A stretch of DNA of 64,000 nt from Homarus americanus (GCF_018991925.1 NW_024737042.1:15347696-15411695); one strand, 5' to 3'. Shown: positions 48,156 through 59,310, counted from the stretch's first letter. The notes: generated from the letters alone by a model not told the origin. Numbers and translations are program-made.

Positions 48156-48816
48156 AGAATATTCAACATCATGAAAGCTGTGGACTTCTTGGTGGAGGCA
48201 TGGGATCAGCTGTCTGTAGCAACTGTTCGTCACGCATGGAGACGTGTTGCAAGGCATTCCGGCCGTTAGGCAGAGTCAATCTGTGACTGGTGAGGTTCAG
48301 ACTGTTGCAGTAGCAGTGGACCTTGCCAGAGAAGCTGCGCAGAGTGCTACAGCTGCAGGCTTGTCCGAGACCACCAACGACGACATCCTGGAGGTGATAA
48401 GGGATCCTGATGTGACTACCGACGAGATGGTAGATGATGATGACGTCAGTGAAGAGGCAAGTGGTGCGTCATCCCAAGAAGAACACCACTTATCCCATAG
48501 TAATGTTAGGGGTGCCATTGAGTGTATCGAGAAAGTCAAGCTCCTCCTTTCCGACGACCCTGACGCAAACAGGTATGAAATCTTCACTACCCAGCTGTTG
48601 CAGACTATGGAGCCCTACTTCAAGGTTTATCACGACAACATAAACACCAGCCGTCAGCAAAGCATAACCGAGTTCTTCGCCCGCAACCCACCACAGCCAG
48701 CCCAAGCCAGTGATAGTGACAGAGGTAGAGACAGTGAAGATGACTTTGAGGGATTTGTCAGGGAGGCCCTGACAAGTGTGGATGACAGTGATGGTGACTC
48801 ACCTGAGGGCCAGTAG
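48156..48816 (+). pseudogene. Tigger transposase C-terminal part, separated by stop and frameshift
   Basis: After the TAG at 48153 the transposase frame goes on to about 48258 (AWDQLSVATVRHAWRRV). A one-base frameshift around 48240-48258 leads into 48244-48816, an acidic tail (DEMVDDDDVSEEAS, SDRGRDSEDDFEGF) that ends in a natural stop. KVYHDNINTSRQQSITEFF resembles tails of TIGD-type proteins. One stop and one shift are the only lesions seen, so the copy is young or contains assembly errors. Confidence 0.82.
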
Positions 48817-49146
48817 CCTGCCCTCTGCCTCGGAACTAGCCTCCATCCCCGTATGCCGACCCATCTCTTCTACTAACGTAAGAGTTAAACCTAACTTTTA
48901 GTTTTCCTAACCTAACCTTTATTTTTCCTAACTTAACCTTTATTTTTCCTAACCTAACCTCTTCTATATTAATTGTGTGTGCATACCATCATAAAGTAAA
49001 GATAAAATTTTTACTACAACATAGTTGTGTGTCGTCAAAAAGTGGAGTTTGGGGGTCGGCCCGGTCTCTATTTCAATTAATCCCATATGTTATGTTATTC
49101 AATTTACGCGTTTCTCACTTTCCGCGGTACCCTGTGGGTTATATTA
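48817..49146 (+). other. Tigger 3' untranslated region
   Basis: Contains three imperfect copies of a word of about 20 bp, TTTTCCTAACCTAACCTTTA (48900-48965), rich in CCTAA pentamers, followed by unique DNA to the terminal repeat. Confidence 0.7.
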
Positions 49147-49270
49147 ACCGCGTAAAGTGAGGGTTGACTGTATTATTATTACTACTACTACTACTTTGCT
49201 GTCACTCGGAATCGAGTATGACGATCATCCAGCAAAGACACAATGATATGAGTGATTAGGGATGCCACCT

Positions 49271-50250
49271 TCATTGGTGAGTTTTGAGGTGGCTAAAGAG
49301 GCCGATACGGGACCGGCTGAGTAGTACACAGATGATGCACATATGGAGGGCTACACTTAGTGTGGGAGGGGCGGCGGCAGCATTGTTCCGATGTTGGCGC
49401 TTGTCTGCCTCGATTTGCAGTCGGGCTAACTCGAAAGTATTGACACTTTCTCGTGTGGTGCTCCTCCAAGCGTTACGATGTGGAGTAATCGTCTTTTGGG
49501 TGAGGGGGTCGATTTGGCACTTTTTCAGGTTTATCCTAAGACTCTCCTTATACCTTTTTAGTTTCCCGCCAGCGTTACGTTTACTATTCGTTATGTGACT
49601 GTAAAGTAGCTGCTTTGGCAGTCTACTATCTTCCATGCAGGTAACATGGCCAGTCCAATGTAATTGTAAATGGATAATGGTAGCCTCGATGCTCCTACAG
49701 TTGGTGTCAGCAAGAATACTGGCATTTGTTCTCTTGTCTTCACAGTGAACTCGGAGGATGGAACGTAGACTACATTGGTGAAAATTTTCAAGTGCCTTGA
49801 GGTGTCTGCTGTATGTGACTCATGTCTCGCTGCCATATAGCAGGGTGGGGAGGACCACTGCTCGGTGTACGTGTAACTTTGTATATATTTCAGCTCCTTA
49901 CAGCTGAAGACACGGTTTCGGAGTCTGCCAAGGGCTTGAGATGCACATCTGATCCAATGCTGAATCTCTTCATCGATGTACGCGTTGGTGGACAGGTGGA
50001 AGCCGAGATACCGAAAGTGGGTAACATTAGAGAGGGTAGTACCGATAAGATGGATGGATAGTGGAGGTGTGGCTAAACCAGGGGCAGATTGAAAGAGAAT
50101 CCTAGTCTCACGTACATTCACCTCAAGGCCGAAGTGTGCATACGCATATGCGTAGGTGTTCAGGATCTCCTGTAGGCCGCGTCCAGTTCGAGCGACAAGG
50201 GTGAAGTCGTCTGCACACTGAAGTTCAGTAATGGAAGCTGTCGACACCTT
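49271..50250 (-). pseudogene. RTE-like copy 2, RT motif C and C-terminal region
   Basis: 49591-50247: ELQCADDFTLVART (motif C, Cys for the usual Tyr), GLEVNVRETRILFQSAPG, and IDEEIQHWIRCASQALGRL. Frame changes near 49890 and 49620 lead to 49271-49636, with EDSRLPKQLLYSHITNSKR and KLKRYKESLRINLKKCQID. This copy has the uninterrupted sequence at the point where copy 1 carries the LTR element. Confidence 0.88.
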
Positions 50251-50253
50251 TGT

Positions 50254-51250
50254 TCATGCCTGGCGTCGAGTTATGTTGAAAAGACCCTTCATTCGGTACT
50301 CGATGTCCACCCCGCCGGCTAAAGTGGCACTGGCACGAGTAAGGAAGCCAGCCAAGAAAATGGAAAAGAGAGTTGGTGCCAGTACACACCCTTGTTTAAC
50401 CTTTGTTTGGATGGGGAAGAACTCAGATTGGGTGCCATTGTGCAGGACACTACCGTTCATATCATCGTGGAGTTGCCTCAAAATGGCGAAGAATTTTGGT
50501 GGGCAGCCAAAACGGCTGAGAGTCCACCAGAGGGCTTCCCTGTTGACTGAGTCGAAGGCCTTGGTTAGGTCGATGAAACCCATGTGCAGGTCACAACGCT
50601 GTTCTCTGCACCTTTCCTGTCTCTGGCGGGCAGCAAAGATCATGTCAATGGTGCCACGTGATGGTCTAAAGCCACATTGAGATTCTGGGAGGAAGTTTTC
50701 CACCTCAGGAAAAAGTCTGTTTAGGAGGACTCGGCCGATCATCTTGCCAGCTACGGACAGCAGCGAGATCCCGCTATAGTTGTCACAGTCTGACCGGTCT
50801 CCCTTGTTCTTATAAATATTGACGATAGAGGCGTCTTTAAGAGGTTGTGATATTTCCTCCTTTTCCCATATACTCTCCAGGAGAGAGTGGAGACGGCTGG
50901 TAAGCAGAAGTCCTCCTGCTTTATACACCTCGGCTGGGATTCCATCAGGCCCTGAGGCTTTGTTATTTTCCATCTGTTTGATGGGAGTAGCTATCTCATC
51001 CAGGGATGGAGGATAGCTGAGGTGGGTCAACTCTAGATGCTGAGGGACCTGCTGGGTAGTCAGAACATCCACAACGGTGTTTCGGTTGAGCAGTGAATGG
51101 TAGTACTCTTTCCAACACTGAAGGATGCCTTCATCTTCTGCTCTTTCCAGCACCGAAGGATGCCTTCATCTTCTGCTCTTTCCAGCACTGAAGGATACCT
51201 TCATCGTATGTTATTTCCAGCACTGAAGGAGGCCTTCATCGTCTTTAATT
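50254..51250 (-). pseudogene. RTE-like copy 2, reverse transcriptase core
   Basis: 299-codon frame with KASGPDGIPAEVYKAGG, DASIVNIYKNKGDRSD, ISLLSVAGKMIGRVLLNRL, SQCGFRPSRGTIDMIFAARQ, motif A GFIDLTKAFDSVNREALWW and VKQGCVLAPTLFSIFLAGFL. The core is intact through these motifs. Upstream (51106-51245) a 35 bp tandem duplication breaks the frame. Confidence 0.9.
51106..51245. repeat. 35 bp segment repeated four times inside the LINE
   Basis: CTCTTTCCAGCACYGAAGGA followed by TGCCTTCATCTTCTG, four units with few changes. Copy 1 has one unit here (about 31689-31725). 35 is not a multiple of 3, so it disrupts the LINE frame. Confidence 0.92.
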
Positions 51251-51523
51251 GTGGAGTTACCGTCGGATGAGCAGAGGGGGGCTGCGCCTCAAGTGATTGG
51301 CCCATAAAATGTTTTAGTGGAATTGAAAAACTCGCGCATCTTGTGCTGATCTGCAAATTTTTGTATTTCACAAGCTTTATTTTTAAACCACTCTTTCTTT
51401 AGATTGCGAAGTTTGCTTTGGACCGCCGCTTTCTTCTTGTGGAAGGTATCAGATTTGGTCTGAAACTGAGGGTTGTTCTGCCAGTCAGTTAAAGCAGCAC
51501 ATTTATCATCGATGAGTGCATTT
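51250..51523 (-). pseudogene. RTE-like copy 2, linker between endonuclease and RT
   Basis: Minus strand reads KKKAAVQSKLRNLKKEWFKN and FADQHKMREFFNS; copy 1 lacks most of this piece (its 31750-31790 joins directly), so the two copies differ by a deletion in copy 1. Confidence 0.7.
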
Positions 51524-51618
51524 TATTTATTTATTTATTTATTTATTTATTTTTTACGGGGATTAGCCCACCCGGGCACAAGGTCACTGACCCACATCGG
51601 GGTCTGGGGGGCGAAAAT
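51524..51618 (-). mobile_element. Short SINE-like repeat, copy 2, inside RTE-like copy 2
   Basis: (ATTT)n and T run (51524-51555), then TACGGGGATTAGCCCACCCG, GGTCACTGA and GGGGTCTGGGGGGCGAAAAT. This is the inverted counterpart of 42521-42591. It separates ATCGATGAGTGC from GGTGTATTCTTTCG of the LINE. Confidence 0.75.
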
Positions 51619-51621
51619 GTA

Positions 51622-52530
51622 TTAATGGTGTATTCTTTCGATTTGGCTGAGGGTCTCTCTGCAGATTTTTGTCATGACAGTGTCGAGAATATCCCATTTG
51701 GCACTGGGATTTGGGTTGCTTGTTGTTAGGTTGTTTATCAGCCCACGTTCGAGATGCTCTCTGAAAGCATGTGCTACTGCTGGATCCTCCAGACACTTTG
51801 TGTTAAAACTTCTTCTGGAGGCTTGCTTCCTTCGCAGTTTTGGGGCGACGTGAAGTGAGAGCTTAGCTCTGCCGATGATTAGTGTCACAGTGGTCTGAGC
51901 CAAGCATGGCACGGGTGATGAGGACATCTCGGCGATCTCTTTCTCTGACAATGATGTAGTCAATGAGATGCCAGTGTTTGGATCGTGAGTTTTGTCACGA
52001 ACCTTTGAACTTGTCGGCCTGCTTAAACATGGTATTGGTGATTGTGAATTTGTGTGTAGCGCACTTGCTGAGGAGGAGTAGGCCGTTGGGATTACACGTG
52101 CCTAGTCCATTTCTCCTGATGGTTCCCTGCCAAATGTCAGCATCTCTGCCAACTTTGGCTTTGAAGTCACCAAGGAGCACAGCCTTATCGTCTCTGGGGA
52201 TAGAAGTTAGCACTCTGTCGAGGTAGGCATAAAAGGCCTCCTTGATGTCATCCTCTGCATCCAGTGTTGGGGCGTAAGCACTGGTGAAAAAGGCATGACA
52301 TAAGTGATTCAGTGGGACTCGAAGCGTCATGAGGCGCTCGTTGATCCCAATAGGCATTTCAGTTAACCTGTGTAGGATACTTTGGCGGATGACAAAACCA
52401 ACTCCATAAGTGCTGTTTCTCTTCGCAGCAGGCTTACCCTCCCAGAACAAGGTATAGCCAGACCCCTGTTCTGTGAGTTGACCATCGTCTGGGAGTCGGG
52501 AATCACTAATGGCTGTTATGTCAATGTTAC
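51622..52530 (-). pseudogene. RTE-like copy 2, endonuclease domain, 5'-truncated
   Basis: 51995-52567: NIDITAISDSRLPDDGQLTE, INERLMTLRVPLNH, VLLGDFKAKVGRDADIW (the usual Asn of DFNA is Lys, likely inactivating) and KFTITNTMFKQADKFKGS, then a stop; the next frame (51622-51963) includes LIDYIIV and the SDHCDT region with a small deletion. The first residues upstream of NIDI are microsatellite-encoded. Confidence 0.88.
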
Positions 52531-53075
52531 ACCAACACACACACACACATCTATTAACTAAACACAATTACGTCCATATCAAAAAGGATCGAATCTCATA
52601 ATAATTTCTACTACACGAAGCAACGTAACCGTGGTTAAATATTAGTCGAAGTGAATTATAATATTACACGTCGAGAAACAGGATCTAAGGAAACGTAATA
52701 TTAGGAGAGAAAAGAGAGGAAAAAAACTAGTCGAGGGTATGACTTATTTCGCTGAGAGAGCAATAGTGCGGAATTCTGAGTTAATTCACAAGGAGGCGAC
52801 CAACACACATACAAAGACTTCTAAGTTCTCTCGACCTCCTCCTCGGGGTAGACCAAAGACTTACGTCGTACTCAAGAAATGTTTTACAAGTGAGTTATGA
52901 GAAAAAGTCTGGAGAAGAAAGTCAGAATATTAAAAAAGAAAGTACAAAAAAGAAAGAAAGAATTGTTCACTCGTTGATAAAGCTGTAATTTCTCTCAGTA
53001 TATGTACCTGGATTTCTCTAATTTGCATATCTAATTAGCAATGGGATTCAGGTGAGTATATACCTTGAATATTAC
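52531..53075. other. Unique AT-rich spacer
   Basis: AC run at 52533-52547; otherwise nothing recognised. Confidence 0.6.
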
Positions 53076-53076
53076 C

Positions 53077-53078
<2 letters not shown>

Positions 53079-53167
<89 letters not shown>

Positions 53168-53224
53168 ATATTATATATAATAATAAATAAAATAAAATAT
53201 AATAAAATAATAATATATATGTAA

Positions 53225-53318
<94 letters not shown>

Positions 53319-53340
53319 TAATAATGATAATAATAATAAA
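53079..53340. repeat. (TAA)n / (TA)n compound microsatellite
   Basis: TAA trimers, TA dimers, AT-rich mixed part and TAA trimers again. Open frames are Ile/Tyr/Leu homopolymers. Confidence 0.97.
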
Positions 53341-53451
53341 CACCAAAACAAAAGAACATCAATATTAGTAAACATCCCCGCGGTACTTACAGATGCAATA
53401 TATTTTACGCCATGTCAATAGATCAAGCAGCATCGAGTCACCGCGATAGAG

Positions 53452-53486
<35 letters not shown>

Positions 53487-53524
53487 TTTTTTCTTTTCCG
53501 TTTCACGTAATCATTCACATTGTC
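53341..53524. other. Spacer with (CT)n
   Basis: (CT)n at about 53457-53482; otherwise unique. Confidence 0.7.
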
Positions 53525-53990
53525 TTAACACCTTGAGTACGATAACTTAACACCTTGAGTACGATAACTTAACCCCTTGAGTAACAATGATTTAACCCCT
53601 TGAAAATTATGACAGAACTCCTTGAATATGATGATTTAACACCTTGAATACAATGACTTAACCCCTTGAGAACCATGGTTTAATCCCTTAAGTATGATGT
53701 TTAACCTCTTCAGAACCATGGTTTAACCCCTTGAATACGATGACTTAACTCCTTGACTTTGATAATTTAACCCCTTGAGTACGATAACTTAACCCCTTGA
53801 GTACGATAACTTAACACTTAGTGATAACTCAACCCTTGAGTACGATAACAACCCTTGAGTACGATAACTTAACCCCTTGAGTACGATAACTTAACCCCTT
53901 GAGTACGATAACTTAACCCCTTGAGTACGATAACTTAACAACCTTGAGTACGATAACTTAACCCCTTGAGTACGATGACGTAACCCCTTC
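53525..53990. repeat. Minisatellite, 22 bp unit (TTAACCCCTTGAG family)
   Basis: Unit: TTAACCCCTTGAGTACGATA followed by AC. The left half is diverged (GAACCATGGT, GAATACGATG variants) and the right half homogeneous. Reverse complements of units at 15751-16757 read TTAACCCTTTGAGGACGATG followed by TT, i.e. 17 of 22 positions agree. Confidence 0.95.
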
Positions 53991-54327
53991 AATACTCTAC
54001 CAAACCCATATACATAATTAATTAGTCCACTGAGTTGGTAATTATATATTAATTGTAATCATAATTCTCACACAACGTTGAATATCACAAGTTCGATAAA
54101 ATTACAAATTAATTCGAATCCTAATTTGCATAAAATATTTAATATACCAAGTCTTGAAATGACAAATTGAACCTAATTATTATCATTGACTCTACCTGTT
54201 GTTTATATCACCTGTGGGGAAGTGAACTAAATAGCGCTTGGGAAATTATCAACAACGAGTGACGTCATCAAGGCATGAATGCAATGTTGTGTTAGTTCCT
54301 AGTAATTATTTGTTTTTATTCCCATTA

Positions 54328-54331
<4 letters not shown>
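53991..54331. other. AT-rich spacer
   Basis: TGACGTCA (CRE-like) at 54260-54267 in isolation. No gene seen. Confidence 0.6.

Positions 54332-54374
<43 letters not shown>
54332..54374. repeat. (GA)n microsatellite
   Basis: Pure GA run. Confidence 0.97.
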
Positions 54375-54377
<3 letters not shown>

Positions 54378-54570
54378 AAATAACAAAACAAGTAAAATAC
54401 CAATAAAAAAGAGAATTATAATAAATAGAATTTAATGAACCAAGCCAGTGTAGGAATCGGACCCACAGAAACACACCAACCACCATTAGAATCACCATCA
54501 ATAACCATTCCTCCCCTTCCTCCACCAACCATACATCATACTGACCATATCACCTTCCTACACAACGCTC

Positions 54571-54738
54571 ATGGCTACTATTGACATTTCGGAGAATTTA
54601 TTGCTGTCTTGGAAAAAAAACCCAACGTTTTCTATGATTACAGAAAATGGTGGCACGCCAGATTTCGTGTTATTGGGAGAAATGTGTTTACCTGACGTAG
54701 GTGGGAGGATACGTGTTACTTCTTCACCTGTGACCTAA
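54571..54738 (+). CDS. Small orphan ORF, 55 codons
   Basis: ATG to TAA, protein-like composition (MATIDISENLLLSWKK, then ENGGTPDFVLLGEMCLPD and VGGRIRVTSSPVT). A good internal donor (GAC|GTAGGT at 54684-54692) and an acceptor-like TTCTATGATTACAG would also allow part of it to be an exon. No family recognised, no promoter evidence; a frame of this length can arise by chance. Confidence 0.2.
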   Translation: MATIDISENLLLSWKKNPTFSMITENGGTPDFVLLGEMCLPDVGGRIRVTSSPVT

Positions 54739-54889
54739 AAAGTATCTTACCGATGAAGATTTATTAAACTAGTTTGATGAGTCCCTTCCTTGCCTAAACC
54801 TCTGAGAGTAACTGTTTCTTCTACACAGTCGAGCTGCGCTGCCGGGAGTGGGGCTAGTTAACCCACTCAAGTTTTTTATATTATCCCTA
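54739..54889. other. Spacer
   Basis: Nothing recognised. Confidence 0.5.
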
Positions 54890-55008
54890 CAACCACCATC
54901 ATCACCACCATCACCACCATCACCACCATCACCACCACCATCACCACCATCACCACCATCACCACCATCACCACCATCTACCATCACCACCACCATCAAC
55001 CCCAGCAT
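54890..55008. repeat. (CACCAT)n low-complexity tract
   Basis: CACCATCAC trimers; codes Ser/Pro or Gly/Asp runs depending on frame. Confidence 0.95.
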
Positions 55009-55467
55009 CAATGTACACAAATATATCACCGAAACTTGAGTGTGTGATCATCTTCCAGGATCATCTCAACACTACAGGGCCCCAGCTGATCTCTTGTTAG
55101 AAGCCACAACACACTCCACTGTTCCAGGAAGGTGCGTGATAACAGCGAGAGAGAGAGACCTCCAACGACCTATGTTAACCTCCATGAAGTAACGGCAATG
55201 GAATCCAGTTTCTTTAGCTCTCGTTTAGAAGATATCTGGACAAAGAAGCCTTTTCCGTGCTGGCCAGGAAAGGTTTACAGTGATTCTCCAGTATTTCAAA
55301 TGATTTCCAAGATCCAATGTATAGAAGGGAAGGAGGCATAAAGCCATAGAGAACTGTTCCCTGTGTAGAGGCTTAAACCTGTCTCTGTAGTGATGAGTGA
55401 GGCTGGGGGCGGGGCAACGAGGGGCCATCATCTACAGGAGCAGCGGATGATGAAGGTTCTCCTGGTG
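55009..55467. other. Unique island with overlapping short ORFs
   Basis: Two frames of similar length occupy opposite strands (55132-55341 plus, 55225-55431 minus). Neither has recognised motifs or good splice sites; at most one could be real. Confidence 0.4.
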
Positions 55468-58400
55468 GGGTGAGTAGTGGAGGACTGGGTGAGGTGGGGT
55501 TGGTGAGCAGTGAAGGACTGGGTGAGGTGGTGAGGCGAGTAGTGGAGGACTGGGTGAGGTGGGGTTAGGTGAGTGGTGGAGGACTGGGTGAGGTGGGGGT
55601 GAGGTGAGTGGTGGAGGACTGGGTGAGGTGAGGGTGGTGGTGGAGGACTGGGTGAGGTGGGGTTAGGTGAGTAGTGGAGGACTGGGTGAGGTGAGGTGAG
55701 TGGTGGAGGACTGGGTGAGGTGGGGTTAGGTGAGAGTGGTGGAGGACTGGGTGAGGTGAGGTGGTGGTGGAGGACTGGGTGAGGAGGAGGGATAGGTGAG
55801 TGGTGGAGGACTGGGTGAGGTGAGGTGAGGTGAGGTGGTGGAGGACTGGGTGAGGTGAGGGTGAGTGGTGGAGGACTGGGTGAGGTGAGGTGAGTGGTGG
55901 AGGACTGGGTGAGGTGGGGTGGAGTGGTGGAGGACTGGGTGAGGTGAGGTGAGTGGTGGAGGGAGGACTGGGTGAGGTGAGGTGAGTGGTGGAGGACTGG
56001 GTGAGGTGAGGGTTAGGTGGTGGTGGAGGACTGGGTGAGGTGGGGTGGAGTGGTGGAGGACTGGGTGAGGGTGAGGTGGTGGTGGAGGACTGGGTGAGGT
56101 GAGAGATGAGTGGTGGAGGACTGGGTGAGGTGGGGTGGTGGTGGAGGACTGGGTGAGGTGAGGGAGTGGTGGAGGACTGGGTGAGGAGAGGTTAGGTGAG
56201 TGGTGGAGGACTGGGTGAGGAGAGGTTGGGTGAGTGTGGTGGAGGACTGGGTGAGGTGAGGTTAGGTGAGTGGTGGAGGACTGGGGTGAGTGGGGTGGGG
56301 TGAGTGGTGGAGGACTGGGTGAGGTGGGGGGGTGAGTGGTGGAGGACTGGGTGAGGAGAGGTGAGGTGAGGTTAGGTGAGTGGTGGAGGACTGGGTGAGG
56401 AGAGGTTAGGTGAGTGGTGGAGGACTCGGTGAGGTGGGGTGAGTGGTGGAGGACTGGGTGAGGTGAGGTGAGTGGTGGAGGACTGGGTGAGGTTGAGCGA
56501 GTGGTGGAGGACTGGGTGAGGTGGGGTGAGTGGTGGAGGACTGGGTGAGGGAGGTTAGGTGAGTGGTGGAGGACTGGGTGGGTGGGGTGAGGTGAGTGGT
56601 GGAGGACTGGGTGAGGTGGGGTGAGTGGTGGAGGACTGGGTGAGGAGGGTTAGGTGGTGGTGGAGGACTGGGTGAGTAGAGGTGAGGGGTGAGGTTAGGT
56701 GAGTGGTGGAGGACTGGGTGAGGAGAGGTTAGGTGAGGGTGGAGGACTGGGTGAGGGAGAGGTTAGGTGAGTGGTGGAGGACTGGGTGAGGTGGGGTGAG
56801 TGGTGGAGGACTGGGTGAGTAGAGGTGAGGTGAGTGGTGGAGGACTGGGTGAGGAGAGGAGGTTAGGTGAGGTGGTGGAGGACTGGGTGAGGTTAGGTGA
56901 GTGGTGGAGGACTGGGTGAGGGAGAGAGGTTAGGTGAGTGGTGGAGGACTGGGTGAGGAGGGTTAGGTCAGTGGTGGAGGACTGGGTGAGGTGAGGTTAG
57001 GTGAGTGGTGGAGGACTGGGTGAGTAGAGGTGAGGTGAGTGGTGGAGGACTGGGTGAGGAGGTTAGGTGAGTGGTGGAGGACTGGGTGAGGTGGGGTGGT
57101 GGTGGAGGACTGGGTGAGGTGGGGTGAGTGGTGGAGGACTGGGTGAGGTGAGGTGAGTGGTGGAGGACTGGGTGAGGTTAGGTGATGGTGGAGGACTGGG
57201 TGAGTGGGGTGAGTGGTGGAGGACTGGGTGAGGAGGTTAGGTGAGTGGTGGAGGACTGGGTGAGGTGGGGGTGGAGTGGGGAGGACTGGGTGAGGTGGAA
57301 TGAGTGGTGGAGGACTGGGTGAGGAGGAGTTGGGTGAGTGGTGGAGGACTGGGTGAGGAGAGAGGTTAGGTGAGTGGTGGAGGACTGGGTGAGGTGGGTT
57401 GAGTGGTGGAGGACTGGGTGAGGGTGAGGTGAGGTGGTGGAGGACTGGGTGAGGTTAGGTGAGTGGTGGAGGACTGGGTGAGGTGGGGTGAGTGGTGGAG
57501 GACTGGGTGAGGTGAGGTTAGGTGGTGGTGGAGGACTGGGTGAGGTGGGGGTGAGTGGTGGAGGACTGGGTGAGGTGGGGTGAGTGGTGGAGGACTGGGT
57601 GAGGAGAGGTTAGGTGAGTGGTGGAGGACTGGGTGAGGAGAGGTTAGGTGAGTGGTGGAGGACTGGGTGAGGTGGGGTGAGTGGTGGAGGACTGGGTGAG
57701 TAGAGGTGAGGTGAGGTTAGGTGGTGGTGGAGGACTGGGTGAGGAGAGGTTAGGTGAGTGGTGGAGGACTGGGTGAGGAGAGGTTAGGTGAGTGGTGGAG
57801 GACTGGGTGAGGTGGGGGGTGAGTGGTGGAGGACTGGGTGAGGGAGGTGAGTAGTGGAGGACTGGGTGAGTTAGGTGAGTGGTGGAGGACTGGGTGAGGT
57901 GGGGGTGAGTGGTGGAGGACTGGGTGGGGAGAGGTTAGGTGAGGTGGTGGAGGACTGGGTGAGGTGGGGTGAGTGGTGGAGGACTGGGTGAGGTTGGTGA
58001 GTGGTGGAGGACTGGGTGAGGAGAGGTTAGGTGAGTGGTGGAGGACTGGGTGAGGAGAGGTGGGGTAGTGGTGGAGGACTGGGTGAGGTGAGGTGAGGTG
58101 AGGTTAGGTTAGGTTAGGTGAGTGGTGGAGGACTGGGTGAGGTGGTGAGGTTAGGTGGGTGGTTGGAGGACTGGGTGAGGGAGGTGAGGTGAGGTTAGGT
58201 GAGTGGTGGAGGACTGGGTGAGGTGAGTGGTGGGACTGGGTGAAGTGAGGAGTTGGGTGAGTGGTGGAGGACTGGGTGAGGGTGAGGTGAGGTGGGGTGA
58301 GTGGTGGAGGATTGGGTGAGGTGGGGTTAGGTGAGTGGTGGAGGACTGGGTGAGGGTGAGGTGAGTGGTGGAGGACTGGGTGAGGAGAGGATAGGTGAGT

Positions 58401-59206
58401 GGTGGAGGGACTGGGTGAGGAGTGAGGTGAGTGGTGGAGGACTGGGTGGGAGTGAGGTGAGTGGTGGAGGACTGGGTGAGGTGGGGTGAGGTGGTGGAGG
58501 ACTGGGTGAGGTGGGGTGAGTGGTGGAGGACTGGGTGAGGGTGAGGTGAGTGGTGGAGGACTGGGTGAGGTGAGGTGAGTGGTGGAGGACTGGGTGAGGT
58601 GAGATGAGTGGTGGAGGGACTGGGTGAGGTGGGGTGAGTGGTGGAGGACTGGGTGAGGTGAGGTGGTGGTGGAGGACTGGGTGATGAGAGGTGAGGTGAG
58701 GAGTAGGTGGTGGTGGAGGACTGGGTGAGGAGAGGTGAGGTGGTGGTGGAGGACTGGGTGAGGTGAGGTGAGGTGAGTGGTGGAGGACTGGGTGAGGTGA
58801 GGTGAGGGTGAGGTGAGTGGTGGAGGACTGGGTGAGGTGGGGTGGAGGTGAGGTTACGTTAGGTTAGGTTAGCTGAGTGGTGGAGGACTGGGTGAGGTGA
58901 GGTTAGGTGAGTGGTGGAGGACTGGGTGAGGAGACGTGGAGGTGAGGTGAGTGGTGGAGGACTGGGTGAGGTGAGGTGAGGTGAGGTTACAGGTGGTGGA
59001 GGACGGGGTGAGGAAGTAGGGTGAGTGGTGGAGGACTGGGTGAGGGTTAGAGTTGGGTGGTGGTGGAGGCTGGGTGAGGAGGTGGGGTGGTGAGTGGTGG
59101 AGGACTGGGTGAGGTGGGAGTGAGGGTGGTGGTGGAGGACTGGGTGAGGTGAGGTGAGGTGAGGTGAGGTTAGGTGAGTGGTGGAGGACTGGGTGGGAGA
59201 GAGGTG
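55468..59206. repeat. Large G-rich minisatellite (GTGGTGGAGGACTGGGTGAG)
   Basis: About 3.7 kb. Each unit has a constant part GTGGTGGAGGACTGG plus a variable number of pentamers GGTGA, GGTTA or GGGTGA. Unit length therefore varies, mostly between about 27 and 45 bp. The only regular cytosine is that in GGACTGG. Occasional uninterrupted pentamer runs such as GGTTAGGTTAGGTTAGG occur at 58103-58120. Confidence 0.97.
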
Positions 59207-59277
59207 ATGTGTAGATTCACTTCAAAGTAAGTGATTGTATAGTGATTTTAGATTTAATGTGGTAGTTAGATCATTGC

Positions 59278-59310
<33 letters not shown>

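Larger units (their letters stand above)
46498..49170 (+). mobile_element. Tigger/pogo DNA transposon, near full length
   Basis: 2,673 bp with perfect inverted ends: CAGTCAACCCTCACTTTACG followed by CGGT at 46498-46521, and the complement at 49147-49170. TA on both sides (46496-46497 and 49171-49172) is the expected target duplication of Tc1/mariner-type elements. The end sequence resembles known Tigger ends (CAGTYRACCC). Inside each end a second GTACCCTG/GCGGTACCCTG word recurs (46553 and 49120 regions). The element sits in an ATT run between family B copy 2 and RTE-like copy 2. Confidence 0.96.
49181..52530 (-). mobile_element. RTE-like LINE copy 2
   Basis: Minus-strand copy of the same family as 26888-33960. 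The 3' end has the same ending (CTTTGCTGTCACTCGGAATC on plus) and an ACT trinucleotide tail (49181-49194). It is 5'-truncated at an AC run (52533-52547) inside the endonuclease. A short SINE-like repeat is inserted at 51524-51618, and a 35 bp segment is quadruplicated at 51106-51245. Confidence 0.88.

Noticed and set aside
50231..50680. 149-codon plus-strand ORF
   Set aside because: Antisense of the RTE-like reverse transcriptase, which carries the motifs on the minus strand.
55225..55431. 68-codon minus-strand ORF overlapping a 69-codon plus-strand ORF
   Set aside because: Neither has motifs, splice signals or known relatives; opposite-strand overlap suggests chance.
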